Positions 17,701-26,449 of a DNA stretch of 64,000 bases are shown piece after piece. Each line of letters begins with the position of its first letter. The first letter of the stretch is position 1. The notes beneath the pieces were generated by a model. It had not been told where the DNA came from and made no database searches. It saw nothing but the letters and a program-made list of their open reading frames with translations. This DNA comes from CAG-826 sp964504595. GTDB taxonomy: Bacteria > Bacillota_I > Bacilli_A > RFN20 > CAG-826. The stretch lies in the NCBI GenBank assembly GCA_964504595.1, contig CAZDEE010000008.1, positions 1-64,000 of the forward strand, read 5' to 3'. A program made the position numbers and the translations under genes.

Positions 17701-18173
17701 TTTTCATAGCCTATAGCAACCAATTTTTCTTTTATTTCTTTAAAAGAACATACTTCACCGACTTTAAAAGTTATCGTTTTTTCTTTAAATAATTCCTCTT
17801 TTGGTAAATATCGAATTACTCCTGCAACATGGGTAACTAATATTTTTTTCTCTTTTTTGCATAATTCATGCATTACATAAAGGCGTTGCGCAAGCATTTC
17901 CTTTGATGAAGAAACAGCATCTAATCTTAAAACTTCATCCACTGGAAAAAACAAACAATTTTCCTCTCCAATAAAAGAAGACAAAAAATCATATATTTTT
18001 TGAGCGTGATATAAATTATTAGCAACAATTGTGTACGCTTCTTGTTTTTCTTTAAACGCGGCCGCAACTAAAAGAGCCACTCCAAAACTATCTTCCACCG
18101 CAAAAGAACCTGATTTTGCAATCAGGGCGGCTTTAGCTTTATTTGCTTTTAATTTTTCAAATAAAAATTTCAT
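14712..18173 (-). CDS. mfd: Transcription-repair coupling factor Mfd
   Basis: DNA translocase that removes stalled RNA polymerase and recruits UvrA. The N-terminal UvrB-like region is about 1-400. The CarD-like RNA-polymerase-interacting domain contains PGDYIVHEQNGIGKFIGI (about 488). The RecG-like helicase has Walker A GDVGFGKTE and the DEEQ box (IIDEEQRFG). The C-terminal domain covers about 1020-1153. The 1153-residue length is normal. It stands 11 bases downstream of pth, as in Bacillus except that fin is absent. Confidence 0.97.
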   Translation of the reverse strand: MKFLFEKLKANKAKAALIAKSGSFAVEDSFGVALLVAAAFKEKQEAYTIVANNLYHAQKIYDFLSSFIGEENCLFFPVDEVLRLDAVSSSKEMLAQRLYVMHELCKKEKKILVTHVAGVIRYLPKEELFKEKTITFKVGEVCSFKEIKEKLVAIGYEKVNKIDQSLQFAVRGDILDIYSVNEEQPVRIEFFDDEIENIRYFDIATQRSLEALSEITILPASDMLFTKKEYESIEEIIKEKLAKDLLILPNKERLEVKVNNDLNLFRMNKITASLYSYYGILKEEYSSILDYANHSTIILVDKKRILNTANQMLQEETDFFLEGHEQSNILTGLSLYQNIERILMRFKKTIYMNPLLEKESDIPFLVRPILSSSNTFKDALQLIKYYLETDNKIIISLSSEQQKKAISDMLNDNNIEYSLISNNQTPKDKLSIMIQPFQSGFELVEEKIVILSSNELFGYRIHQSRFLNRYKEAVILKSYEELEPGDYIVHEQNGIGKFIGIKTLEVNGLHRDYLQIAYAGSDVLYVPLEQFKLVRKFVGKDGATPKINKLGSTEWEKTKRRIKDKVNDMADRLIKLYAERESTPGFAFKEDDEFQISFESQFPFELTKDQETALKEIKEDMEKPTPMDRLLCGDVGFGKTEVAFRAAFKAMLSGKQVGLLCPTTLLARQHYERAMERFAFFGIKIVVLSRLIPQSVQKSYIEKIKDGSANLIIGTHRLLSKEIEFSDLGLLIIDEEQRFGVEQKERIKEMKQNIDVLTLTATPIPRTLQMSLVGMRQYSQLNTAPMNRLPIQTYVVPHNDEMVQELIERELARQGQVFYLHNRVSSIYGVARKIQQMVPDAKIGVAHGKMEHEDIEDIMIKFYSGEINVLVCTSIIETGIDIENVNMIIVENADHFGLAQLYQIKGRVGRGGRIAYAYLLYNPNKEMTETAKKRLKAIQDFTELGSGYRIAQRDLMIRGAGDILGSEQAGFIDTVGIDMYMKLLQEVIEEKQKGTEESIAKEGSKRNISIDAYIPSVYASDGDKIELYQQIDNAKTCDELANIAEEIHDIYGRIPVEVNNLLQKKKIELLLNDDVFEDMLEKQESINLYLNKEFSSINGIGIKLFQALTAYLSYIKVTYTNKKIMILFTKKGDWIENFCSILTKINELNKSLQ

Positions 18174-18184
18174 TCTCCCACTTC

Positions 18185-18736
18185 CTAATTAAAGTGTTGC
18201 ATCGCATAAGAAAATCCGTGTCCAATAATTGCTTTTAAAGCCTTTACCGTTTGTTCTAAAGCTTCATCAATTAACTTTTTATCTTCAGGGCCTGGTTTTC
18301 CTAAAACAAAATCTATTGAATTATAAGTTGGTTCTCCGATACCAATTCTAATTCTTTTAATATTATCTGTTTTAAAATGATCGATAATATTTTGCATTCC
18401 TTTATGTCCTCCACTAGAGCCTTTAATTCTTAAACGGATTTTTCCAGGAGGTAACGCCATTTCATCATAAACCACGACAATATCATCAATACTAATTTTA
18501 AAATAATCAGCGATTTCACGTACTGATTGTCCCGATAAATTCATATATGTTAATGGTTTAAGAAGAATAACATCCTCACCATTAATCTTTACTTTAGCAT
18601 AAATTCCATGAAATCCTTCTTTATCAATACTAACTCCTTCAAGTGATGCAAAAGCATCTAAGGCCATAAAGCCCATATTATGCCTTGTTAAACTATATTC
18701 TTTTCCCGGATTTCCTAAACCAACTAATAATTTCAT
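18185..18736 (-). CDS. pth: Peptidyl-tRNA hydrolase
   Basis: Releases peptides from tRNAs that drop off ribosomes. The 183-residue product begins with GLGNPGKEYSLTRHNMGF, containing catalytic His and the substrate-binding Asn. It continues with KPLTYMNLSGQSV, DEMALPPGKIRLR and GGHKGMQNI. In B. subtilis the orthologue is spoVC, upstream of mfd, the arrangement seen here. Confidence 0.97.
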   Translation of the reverse strand: MKLLVGLGNPGKEYSLTRHNMGFMALDAFASLEGVSIDKEGFHGIYAKVKINGEDVILLKPLTYMNLSGQSVREIADYFKISIDDIVVVYDEMALPPGKIRLRIKGSSGGHKGMQNIIDHFKTDNIKRIRIGIGEPTYNSIDFVLGKPGPEDKKLIDEALEQTVKALKAIIGHGFSYAMQHFN

Positions 18737-18800
18737 GACTATATCTCCCTATTGCGTGCATATTATAACATAGAGAGAAAATAAAAATAAGGAGGAACAC

Positions 18801-20093
18801 ATGAAAAATAAGACCGCAATATATTATTCATTAATTCTTCTTGCTTTATCTTTAATTTCCCAAATGTTTACTAGCTATAACTATTCATATTATGTTGATG
18901 AAATGGCGTTAATATCATTAGGACAAGCCAGTTTTGCTAAGGTTATCTTCTTATTATTTGATGGAATTAATGATTTACTTTTTGGTTATCTTTCTGATAA
19001 GTTTTCTTTTAAAAACGGCAAACGAAAGCCTTGGCTAATATTTGGTCTTCCTATTTTTAGTGTTACCTTTTTATTCACATTCTATATTAATAAAAACACT
19101 GCGCTTTCAAATACACAAATATTTTTATATTACTTATTTATCACTATCATGTTTGATAATTGTTCTTCTTTAATGTATGTAAACTACAATGCGATGTTTG
19201 TTACTTTATTTGAAGATAATAAAAGTAGAACTGAAGCTTCTTCTTTAAAACACATTTTCGAATTAATCGGAACCGGTTTAGCCCTTATTACAGCGCCGAT
19301 AATAAAAGAATATGTCGGATACTTAGGAACGTGTGTTATTTATATTTCCTTAGCAATTATTCTTATTATGATTTCTCTTATGAATATTAAAGAAACAAAA
19401 TATTACTATACTAGCCAAAAGAAAGAAAAAAAATTTACTTTTAAAGAAACTTGGAATCATGTAATTAAAAATAAAGCATTTGTATGGTATTTAATTTCTA
19501 CAGCAACGTTTTTAACTATTCTAGGAACATTGGTTACTATTTTACCTTTCCTAGTAAAATATACCTTACATCTTAATAGTGTTGAGCAAATTATTATCAT
19601 TTTTGTCACTTTTATAATGATAATGATTTCCTTTAGATATTGGTCTAAATTAATCAATAAAAAAGGACATCGTTTTGCTTATAAAATGTCCTTTATTTTC
19701 TTGCCGTTTGTAGTATTTATATTAGCAAGTTCTTTTAATTTCATTTCAACATTAATAAATGTAATTATTTCTGTACCTTTTATCGGAGGTCTCTTAATTA
19801 CACCCGATTTAATGATGGCAGAAATCATTGATAAAGACTATAATGAGCATCAAATTCATCGTGAAGCAGCATTAATGTCGATTTCTAGTTTTGTTAGACG
19901 AGTAGCGTTTGTTATCGCCGCTTTATTACTCATGCTCATTTCATCATTTTCCTCATATCAAGATGGATCAAATCCTGGTGATAATCCAGAATTAACATTT
20001 AGAATAATCAGTATGCTTTTCTTGCCATTTATTGGAGGCTTAGGAACACTTTCCTCCTTTATTTACCTTCATTATAGTGAGGAATGTAACTAA
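18801..20093 (+). CDS. GPH-family sugar:cation symporter (MFS)
   Basis: Membrane transporter of the glycoside-pentoside-hexuronide (MelB-like) family, moving a sugar with Na+ or H+. About twelve hydrophobic segments run through its 430 residues. The family signature after TM2 is visible: DGINDLLFGYLSDKF, then GKRKPWLIFGLP. AAGGAGGA precedes the ATG. No glycosidase or kinase adjoins it, so the substrate cannot be inferred. It is divergent from pth and opposed to replication. Its 3' end overlaps the convergent DUF1540 gene by 35 bases. Confidence 0.85.
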   Translation: MKNKTAIYYSLILLALSLISQMFTSYNYSYYVDEMALISLGQASFAKVIFLLFDGINDLLFGYLSDKFSFKNGKRKPWLIFGLPIFSVTFLFTFYINKNTALSNTQIFLYYLFITIMFDNCSSLMYVNYNAMFVTLFEDNKSRTEASSLKHIFELIGTGLALITAPIIKEYVGYLGTCVIYISLAIILIMISLMNIKETKYYYTSQKKEKKFTFKETWNHVIKNKAFVWYLISTATFLTILGTLVTILPFLVKYTLHLNSVEQIIIIFVTFIMIMISFRYWSKLINKKGHRFAYKMSFIFLPFVVFILASSFNFISTLINVIISVPFIGGLLITPDLMMAEIIDKDYNEHQIHREAALMSISSFVRRVAFVIAALLLMLISSFSSYQDGSNPGDNPELTFRIISMLFLPFIGGLGTLSSFIYLHYSEECN

Positions 20094-20388
20094 CACATAA
20101 TGGCCCTTGCGCTTTAGCGGCAATTCTTACATGATTATGATGACACATTCCAGATTCTTGATATTTACATCGTGAATTTTCACATTGAATAGGATGGCTA
20201 TCTAAATTAGAAGCATAACCCATATCGCGCGCAAATTCATATTCAAATTTAGAATCATCTTTTGTTTCAATTTCTTTTGGACGATACGAATGACAATATG
20301 CATCTAACCCAACTTTAATAGAATCTAAGACACAATGATCACAATAATTTGAATGACAACCATTTTCATAACATTTTAAATGTGGCAT
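20059..20388 (-). CDS. DUF1540 cysteine-rich protein
   Basis: Small protein of unknown function with two Cys-rich repeats. Repeat 1 (about 3-37) has C-x4-C-x4-C-x2-C and a following C. Repeat 2 (about 69-99) has CENSRCKYQESGMCHHNH and a final C. This spacing is the DUF1540 pattern, probably a metal-binding fold, widespread in Clostridia and other spore formers. Length is 109. The stop lies inside the 3' end of the MFS gene on the other strand, with no terminator visible between them. Confidence 0.8.
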   Translation of the reverse strand: MPHLKCYENGCHSNYCDHCVLDSIKVGLDAYCHSYRPKEIETKDDSKFEYEFARDMGYASNLDSHPIQCENSRCKYQESGMCHHNHVRIAAKAQGPLCVSYIPHYNEGK

Positions 20389-20518
20389 AAATTATCTCCT
20401 TTCATTATTCTTATTATTAGAAGTTATTTTATTTTTATTAAAGATTTGTGATGGTAAACAAAAAAAGATTACTTATTTAATAAGATATATATTATAATTT
20501 CTTTGGAGCGTGATTATT

Positions 20519-21127
20519 ATGCAATGGGAAATTGATTTTTTAAAATGGATAGACAATACTCTCCATGGTTCAGATTTTATTAATCAACTTATAAAATACT
20601 TTTCAGTACTAAATGATATTGGATTATTATGGATTATCGTTGGTTTAATTTTAGTCATTACCAAAAAATATCGTAAATTTGGAATATTATTTCTTATCAC
20701 AATATTATTTGGTTGGATATTAAATGATGTAATTCTTAAAAATATAATCGGCCGTCCTCGCCCATTTGAAAAAAACGAGCAATTAAGCGATTTTGTTTAT
20801 TCAATGTTTGTAAGACATGAAAATTTAGGATTTTTAAATAACATTATCGGTGGAAAAGTACCTTCTTTAGGAAAATCGATGCCTTCAGGACATTCTTTTG
20901 TTTCTTTCAACGCAGCAGTATTTTTATTTATGATCAATAAAAAGAAGTTTGGTATTCCAGCATTAATTGTAGCGGCGTTAACTGCGTTATCACGTGTATA
21001 TTTATGCGTCCACTATCCTAGCGATGTTCTTGTTGGCTCTTTATTAGGAGCCACAACCGGATTCTTAATGTATCATTTCTTTCATAAATATTGTTCACTT
21101 AATGAAAATGAAACAAAATGCGCTTAG
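20519..21127 (+). CDS. PAP2-family membrane phosphatase
   Basis: Phosphatidic-acid phosphatase type 2 superfamily, dephosphorylating a lipid phosphate or undecaprenyl pyrophosphate at the membrane. The three catalytic motifs are present: KNIIGRPRPF, MPSGHSF, and SRVYLCVHYPSDVLVG. Five to six hydrophobic segments; 202 residues. I chose the ATG at 20519 because GGAG at 20505-20508 is ten bases upstream; the in-frame GTG at 20510 directly abuts it. TATAAT at 20493-20498 is a likely -10. The 3' end overlaps rsuA by ten bases, so the pair is co-translated. Confidence 0.9.
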   Translation: MQWEIDFLKWIDNTLHGSDFINQLIKYFSVLNDIGLLWIIVGLILVITKKYRKFGILFLITILFGWILNDVILKNIIGRPRPFEKNEQLSDFVYSMFVRHENLGFLNNIIGGKVPSLGKSMPSGHSFVSFNAAVFLFMINKKKFGIPALIVAALTALSRVYLCVHYPSDVLVGSLLGATTGFLMYHFFHKYCSLNENETKCA

Positions 21128-21819
21128 ATAAATATTTATGCCATTCTGGTTTAGGAACTAGAAAAGAAGTTAAAACACTATTAAAAAATAAACTTATTAA
21201 AGTGAACAATGAAATCGTAACATCTCCCTCCATCATTATAAATGAGGAAAGAGACATAATTAGTTATAACAATGAAATTGTAACATATCGAGAATTTCAT
21301 TATTATATTTTATATAAGCCAAAAGGATATATAACTGCAACAGAAGACTTAAATTTACCAACAGTTATGGATTTAATTAACGAACCTTTTAATGATTTAT
21401 CTCCAGTTGGAAGATTAGATAAAGACACAACTGGATTACTTTTAATAACAAACAACGGAAAACTAAATCATTTTTTGTTATCGCCTAAAACACATGTTAA
21501 TAAAGAATATAAAGTTACTTTAGATAAGGATTTAGATTCATCTTTAATAGCTCTTTTTAAAAGTGGAGTCATTTTAGAAGATGGCTATAAATGTTTACCT
21601 TCAGAATTAACTATTTTAGATAAAAATGTCGCTTCTGTAATATTACACGAAGGAAAATATCACCAAATTAAAAGAATGTTTCAAGTGAACGGATATAAAG
21701 TAATCGATTTACACCGAACTCGTATGGATTTTTTAACGTTAGATGGTTTAAAAGAGGGTGAATATCGACCTTTAAATGATGAAGAAATCATAGGCCTTTT
21801 AAAACACATCAAAACATAA
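21118..21819 (+). CDS. rsuA: 16S rRNA pseudouridine(516) synthase family (RsuA)
   Basis: Converts a uridine in rRNA to pseudouridine. The S4 RNA-binding domain (1-58, MRLDKYLCHSGLGTRKEV) precedes the RluA/RsuA catalytic domain. The active-site aspartate is D101 in GRLDKDTTGLLL, and the KEYKV and GKYHQIKRMF elements follow. Length is 233. RsuA versus RluB/RluE is not settled by sequence alone, but size and the S4 domain fit RsuA. Translation is coupled to the PAP2 gene. Confidence 0.88.
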   Translation: MRLDKYLCHSGLGTRKEVKTLLKNKLIKVNNEIVTSPSIIINEERDIISYNNEIVTYREFHYYILYKPKGYITATEDLNLPTVMDLINEPFNDLSPVGRLDKDTTGLLLITNNGKLNHFLLSPKTHVNKEYKVTLDKDLDSSLIALFKSGVILEDGYKCLPSELTILDKNVASVILHEGKYHQIKRMFQVNGYKVIDLHRTRMDFLTLDGLKEGEYRPLNDEEIIGLLKHIKT

Positions 21820-21921
21820 ATTCATATTTGTTTTAAAACAGATTTTATCTTTAAATAGATATACTTTTATCAAAGTCAAAATAGCTTATTATACTTAATA
21901 AATATTATTTATAAAATAATA

Positions 21922-21973
21922 TTGACTTTTTTTAACCTCCGATATAAGATTGTAGCATTGACAAAATTGTCAA
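21922..21973 (+). promoter_or_regulatory. Promoter and palindromic operator of tetR-ABC operon
   Basis: TTGACT (21922-21927), 17 bases, TAAGAT (21945-21950). Right after the -10 lies the palindrome TTGACA-AAAT-TGTCAA (21958-21973), a likely binding site for the TetR protein encoded 20 bases further on. The layout suggests autorepression. Confidence 0.6.
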
Positions 21974-21992
21974 TTAAAAAGGAGGGTGAAAG

Positions 21993-22628
21993 ATGCCTAG
22001 AACTAAAGATCAATTTCAAGAAATCAAAGAAAATAGACGCGCTGAAATTTTAAAAGCCTCACTCTCTTTGTTTTCATTACAAGGATATGACGCTGTTAAA
22101 ATCGATGATATCACAAAAGCTTATGGTTGTTCTCATGGCCTTTTCTATCATTATTTCACTTCCAAAGAGGATTTATTTCAAACGATGATGGATGAATCCA
22201 AGATGGTCGGAAGACGTTGCTATCCAAGAACTTGGCTTCTTGATAACGGACCTAAAGAAGCAGTTATTCATTTTGTTAACAATGTTCTTAATCTATTAAA
22301 AAACGATGAGGAAAATTGTTACTATATGTATCTATATTTAACTATGGATTATCAAAAGACTATACCAAAACCAAAAAACAAGGATAAAAATCATAAATAT
22401 TTTCCTGAATTGCTTCTTGAAATAATAAAACAAGGTCAAAATGAACATACTTTTAATGAGGAAAACCCTCATGAATTAATCCACGTTTTCTTATCATTAT
22501 TAAGAGGACTATTTTATGAAAGATTACAGAGTGGAAAAAAATTATTCCATTGTCCAAATAAAAATTTACTATTAAGAGTTTTATTAAAAGATGAAATTAT
22601 TAAAGATTTAAATAAGGGGGTATATTAA
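21993..22628 (+). CDS. TetR/AcrR family transcriptional regulator
   Basis: DNA-binding repressor of 211 residues. The N-terminal HTH (about 15-62) is standard: ILKASLSLFSLQGYDAVKID, then GLFYHYFTSKEDLF. The C-terminal ligand domain is not assignable. Its stop shares one base with the start of the first ABC half-transporter (TAATG), so it probably controls that exporter and its own promoter. AGGAGGGTG gives a strong ribosome-binding site. Confidence 0.9.
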   Translation: MPRTKDQFQEIKENRRAEILKASLSLFSLQGYDAVKIDDITKAYGCSHGLFYHYFTSKEDLFQTMMDESKMVGRRCYPRTWLLDNGPKEAVIHFVNNVLNLLKNDEENCYYMYLYLTMDYQKTIPKPKNKDKNHKYFPELLLEIIKQGQNEHTFNEENPHELIHVFLSLLRGLFYERLQSGKKLFHCPNKNLLLRVLLKDEIIKDLNKGVY

Positions 22629-24478
22629 TGTCAAAAACAATTAAAAAGAACAAAGACGCTCTTTGGCCTAAAGTTAAATTAATTTTAAAAAGTGTTAGAG
22701 AGTATAAAAAATATGCGATTGCGACGCCTATTTGTATGATTGGTGAAGTTGCCATGGAATGCTCTTTACCATTCGTAATGTCAGTTTTATTAGGTGAAAT
22801 TGAAAAAGTTGATACTGTAACGGGAATCACTCCATTAATTCCATATATTCTTTTATTGATTGGTATGGCAGTTATTTCTCTAGCCTGTGGTATTTTAGGT
22901 GGTGTATTCGCCGCAAAAGCATCAACAGGATTAGCTAAGAACTTAAGAGGCGATTTATATCGTAAGTTACAATCATTCTCTTTTGAAAACATCGATAAAT
23001 TTTCAAACGCTTCACTTATTACGAGAATGACAACCGATGTTACCGATGCTCAACAAGCATTCCAAATGTGTATACGTATTGTCGTTAGAGCACCTTTAAT
23101 GCTTATCTTCTCTACCGTAATGGCTTTTGTGTCTGGTGGTAAAATGGCTTGGATTTTCATTGCCTTAATTCCAATTGTCTTAATTGGCTTATTAATCATC
23201 ATGTGGAAATCACTTCCTGTCTTTAGAAGAGTCTTCAAACGTTATGATAAAGTAAATGAATCAATTCAAGAAAATATTGCTGGAATTCGTGTTGTTAAAT
23301 CATATGTTCGTGAAGATTTCGAACAAGGAAAATTCAACGCTGCAAGCGATGATATGACTAAAGACTTTATTAAAGCTGAAAAAATTGTTGCTTTCAACAA
23401 TCCATTAATGAACTTCTCAATCCATATTTCTAATATATTAGTGTGTGGATTAGGTGCAAGCTTAATTATGAGAACTTCTAAATTAATGACTGATTCAAAC
23501 GGAAATATTATTAAAGATGAAAACGGTCTTTCTAAAATTGAATGGGGCGAATTATCAGTCTTTGAAATGTCTTCATTATTAACATATGGAGTACAAATCT
23601 TGATGGCGTTAATGATGGTATCAATGATTTTAGTTATGTTAATTATGTCTTTAGAGTCTATAAGACGTATTGCTGAAGTATTAGAAGAAGAACCAACCAT
23701 TGTCAATCCAGATAATCCTATTTATAGTGTTGAAGATGGTTCGGTAGAATTTAAAAACGTTTCATTTAAATATTCTTCTTCCGCTTCTAAAAATACCTTA
23801 GAAGATATTAATTTAAGTATCAAAAGCGGTCAATTTATTGGTATTATTGGCTCAACCGGTTCAGGAAAAACATCTCTTATCAATTTAATTTCTCGTCTTT
23901 ACGATGTAAGCGAAGGAGAAGTTCTTGTTGGAGGAAAAGATGTTCGTGAATACGATTTGGACACATTAAGAAACCAAGTCGCAGTTGTTTTACAAAAGAA
24001 TGTTTTATTCTCAGGAACTATTGCTGAAAATCTTCGTTGGGGCGATAAAGAAGCAAGTGATGAAGAGCTTGAAAAGGCAGCGCAAATTGCTCAAGCTAAT
24101 GAATTTATTAAGTCGTTCCCTCAAGGATACGATACATTCCTTGAAAGAGGCGGCACAAATGTCTCTGGTGGTCAAAAACAAAGATTATGTATTGCTAGAG
24201 CAATCTTAAAGAAACCAAAAATATTAATTCTCGATGATTCAACTTCCGCAGTTGATACTAAAACCGATAAATTGATTCGTGTCGGCCTTAAAAACGAAAT
24301 TCCAAATACTACAAAAATTGTCATCGCACAAAGAATTTCTTCTATTGAAGATGCAGACCAAATTATAGTCTTAAATAACGGCCGAATCGATCAAATTGGC
24401 ACTCATGAAGAATTATTAGCGACAAACGCCATATATCAAGAAGTTTATTACACCCAAACCAAGAAAGGGGGTAATTAA
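22628..24478 (+). CDS. ABC exporter half-transporter, degenerate ATP site
   Basis: Membrane-fused ABC exporter subunit (type IV, MsbA/BmrC-like) of 616 residues, with six hydrophobic segments in about 1-340 and a nucleotide-binding domain in about 370-610. Walker A is GSTGSGKT (408-415) and the signature VSGGQ (512-516). Walker B ends LILDD (533-537), with Asp at the catalytic Glu position. This is the hallmark of the inactive-site half of a heterodimeric exporter. The partner follows two bases later. The substrate is unknown; drug or peptide export is usual for TetR-linked pairs. Confidence 0.92.
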   Translation: MSKTIKKNKDALWPKVKLILKSVREYKKYAIATPICMIGEVAMECSLPFVMSVLLGEIEKVDTVTGITPLIPYILLLIGMAVISLACGILGGVFAAKASTGLAKNLRGDLYRKLQSFSFENIDKFSNASLITRMTTDVTDAQQAFQMCIRIVVRAPLMLIFSTVMAFVSGGKMAWIFIALIPIVLIGLLIIMWKSLPVFRRVFKRYDKVNESIQENIAGIRVVKSYVREDFEQGKFNAASDDMTKDFIKAEKIVAFNNPLMNFSIHISNILVCGLGASLIMRTSKLMTDSNGNIIKDENGLSKIEWGELSVFEMSSLLTYGVQILMALMMVSMILVMLIMSLESIRRIAEVLEEEPTIVNPDNPIYSVEDGSVEFKNVSFKYSSSASKNTLEDINLSIKSGQFIGIIGSTGSGKTSLINLISRLYDVSEGEVLVGGKDVREYDLDTLRNQVAVVLQKNVLFSGTIAENLRWGDKEASDEELEKAAQIAQANEFIKSFPQGYDTFLERGGTNVSGGQKQRLCIARAILKKPKILILDDSTSAVDTKTDKLIRVGLKNEIPNTTKIVIAQRISSIEDADQIIVLNNGRIDQIGTHEELLATNAIYQEVYYTQTKKGGN

Positions 24479-24479
24479 T

Positions 24480-26396
24480 ATGCCTAAAATGAATATGAAA
24501 GGTAAAGCTGAAAAAGCCAAAAAAGGAACTTTACCAAGATTAATTAAATTATTATTTAGCAAATACAAATTACAACTTATTATCTCTATGATTTGTATCG
24601 TAATTATGGCTGCAGGTAATTTAACCTCTTCTATCGTTACAAGAGAAATTACTAATATTATTGTTAGCGCAATTAGAAATGGCACTGACCCATGGCCTTC
24701 ATTAACTAAAACCTTAACTACTATGGGAATTATGTATATTCTTGGTTTGGTTGGTTCATTTACATGGAACTATGTCATGGCCATTACTACTCAAAAATTC
24801 CTAAATGATTTAAGAAAAATGCTTTTCGATCATATGGAAACATTGCCTATTAAATATTTTGATACCCATGCACATGGTGATATCATGTCTATTTTTACAA
24901 ATGATACAGATACAATTAGACAATTAGTTAGCCAATCACTTCCAACAATTTTCCAAGCTTCGTTTACCGTTATTGCCTTGCTTGTAGTTATGTTATCTTA
25001 CTCTGTATGGTTAACACTAATTGTTATAATCGGCTCTGTGTTTATGTTCCTTAACACCAAACACACTGGTGGTAAATCCTCTAAATACTTCGTCAAACAA
25101 CAAAAAGCTTTAGGAAAAGTTGAAGGTTCTATTGAAGAATCAATCGACGGATTAAAAGTAATTAAAGTATTTACTCATGAAAATGACTCAATTGCCGATT
25201 TTGATGAATTAAATAATCATTTATGCGATGTTTCTACAATCGGTAATGCAAACGCAAATATTCTTGGCCCAATTATGGGAAATATTGGCAACTTCCTTTA
25301 TGTCCTTGTTGCGGTAGTTGGAGCAATCCTCCTTATTTATAGTAAACAAATTCCAAACTTAACATTAACTGGATTTAAAGAAATTACTTATGGTGATGTT
25401 ACTTCTTTCCTAATGATGGCTAGAATGTTTACAAACAACATTAACAACTTCGCTCAACAAATAAACTTCATTATTCTTGGCGTTGCAGGCGCATCTCGTA
25501 TATTCGAATTACTCGATGAAGAAAGTGAAAAAGATGAAGGATATGTTTCTTTAGTTCATGTCAAATATGATGAAAACGGAAACATGATTGAAACAAACGA
25601 AAGAACAAAACACTTTGCTTGGAAGCATCCTCATGGAGATGGAACCGTAACTTACACTGAATTAAAAGGTGATATTGTATTAACAGAAGTCGACTTTGGA
25701 TACAATGAAGAAAAAATAGTTTTACACGATGTTTCTATTTATGCACGTCCAGGTGAACAAATTGCTTTAGTTGGTTCTACCGGTGCTGGTAAAACTACAA
25801 TTACAAATCTTATAAATAGATTCTATGATATCGCGGATGGCAAAGTCCGTTATGATGGAATTAATATTAATAAAATTAAAAAACCTGATTTAAGAAGATC
25901 ATTAGGTATCGTCTTACAAGATACAAACTTATTTACCGGTACAGTAATGGAAAACATCCGTTATGGTCGATTAGATGCAACCGATGAAGAAGTTTATGAA
26001 GCCGCTAAAATCGCAAATGCTTATGATTTTATAACCCGCTTGCCTAATGGATTTAATACCATGTTAACTAGTAATGGTTCTAATTTATCTCAAGGACAAA
26101 GACAATTACTTTCTATTGCAAGAGCGGCAATCGCAGATGTCCCAGTTATGATTCTCGATGAAGCAACTTCATCAATCGATACTCGTACTGAAAGATTAGT
26201 ACAAAAAGGTATGGTTCAATTAATGGAAGGCAGAACTGTATTTGTCATTGCTCATAGACTTTCTACTATCCAAAGCAGTGATGCGATCATGGTATTAGAA
26301 AAAGGTCGAATTATCGAAAGAGGTTCTCATGAAGAACTCCTTAAGAAAAAAGGAACTTATTATCAACTTTATACCGGCGCTTTTGAACTAGAATAA
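24480..26396 (+). CDS. ABC exporter half-transporter, catalytic partner
   Basis: Second half of the heterodimeric exporter, 638 residues. The transmembrane part is about 30-350. The ATPase has Walker A GSTGAGKT and Walker B MILDEATSS with the catalytic Glu (E561). Its signature is LSQGQ (536-540) instead of LSGGQ. In such pairs the altered signature faces the partner's degenerate Walker B, leaving one active ATP site. A stretch of about 35 extra residues before the NBD (about 355-395, rich in charged residues) is typical of this subunit class (TM288/BmrD-like). Confidence 0.92.
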   Translation: MPKMNMKGKAEKAKKGTLPRLIKLLFSKYKLQLIISMICIVIMAAGNLTSSIVTREITNIIVSAIRNGTDPWPSLTKTLTTMGIMYILGLVGSFTWNYVMAITTQKFLNDLRKMLFDHMETLPIKYFDTHAHGDIMSIFTNDTDTIRQLVSQSLPTIFQASFTVIALLVVMLSYSVWLTLIVIIGSVFMFLNTKHTGGKSSKYFVKQQKALGKVEGSIEESIDGLKVIKVFTHENDSIADFDELNNHLCDVSTIGNANANILGPIMGNIGNFLYVLVAVVGAILLIYSKQIPNLTLTGFKEITYGDVTSFLMMARMFTNNINNFAQQINFIILGVAGASRIFELLDEESEKDEGYVSLVHVKYDENGNMIETNERTKHFAWKHPHGDGTVTYTELKGDIVLTEVDFGYNEEKIVLHDVSIYARPGEQIALVGSTGAGKTTITNLINRFYDIADGKVRYDGININKIKKPDLRRSLGIVLQDTNLFTGTVMENIRYGRLDATDEEVYEAAKIANAYDFITRLPNGFNTMLTSNGSNLSQGQRQLLSIARAAIADVPVMILDEATSSIDTRTERLVQKGMVQLMEGRTVFVIAHRLSTIQSSDAIMVLEKGRIIERGSHEELLKKKGTYYQLYTGAFELE

Positions 26397-26402
26397 AAAA
26401 TT

Positions 26403-26437
26403 AAACCAGTGGATTCAATATTCTCACTGGTTTTTTT
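26403..26437 (+). terminator. Terminator of tetR-ABC operon
   Basis: ACCAGTG and CACTGGT form a 7-bp stem with a 13-base loop and a run of seven T on the plus strand. A weaker A/T run on the other side means it may also serve the convergent phosphodiesterase gene. Confidence 0.85.
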
Positions 26438-26449
26438 ATACTTTAATAT

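Noticed and set aside
22600..24685. Long minus-strand open frames opposite the ABC exporter genes
   Set aside because: They lie wholly inside well-supported coding genes, lack family features and reflect low stop density on the complementary strand.
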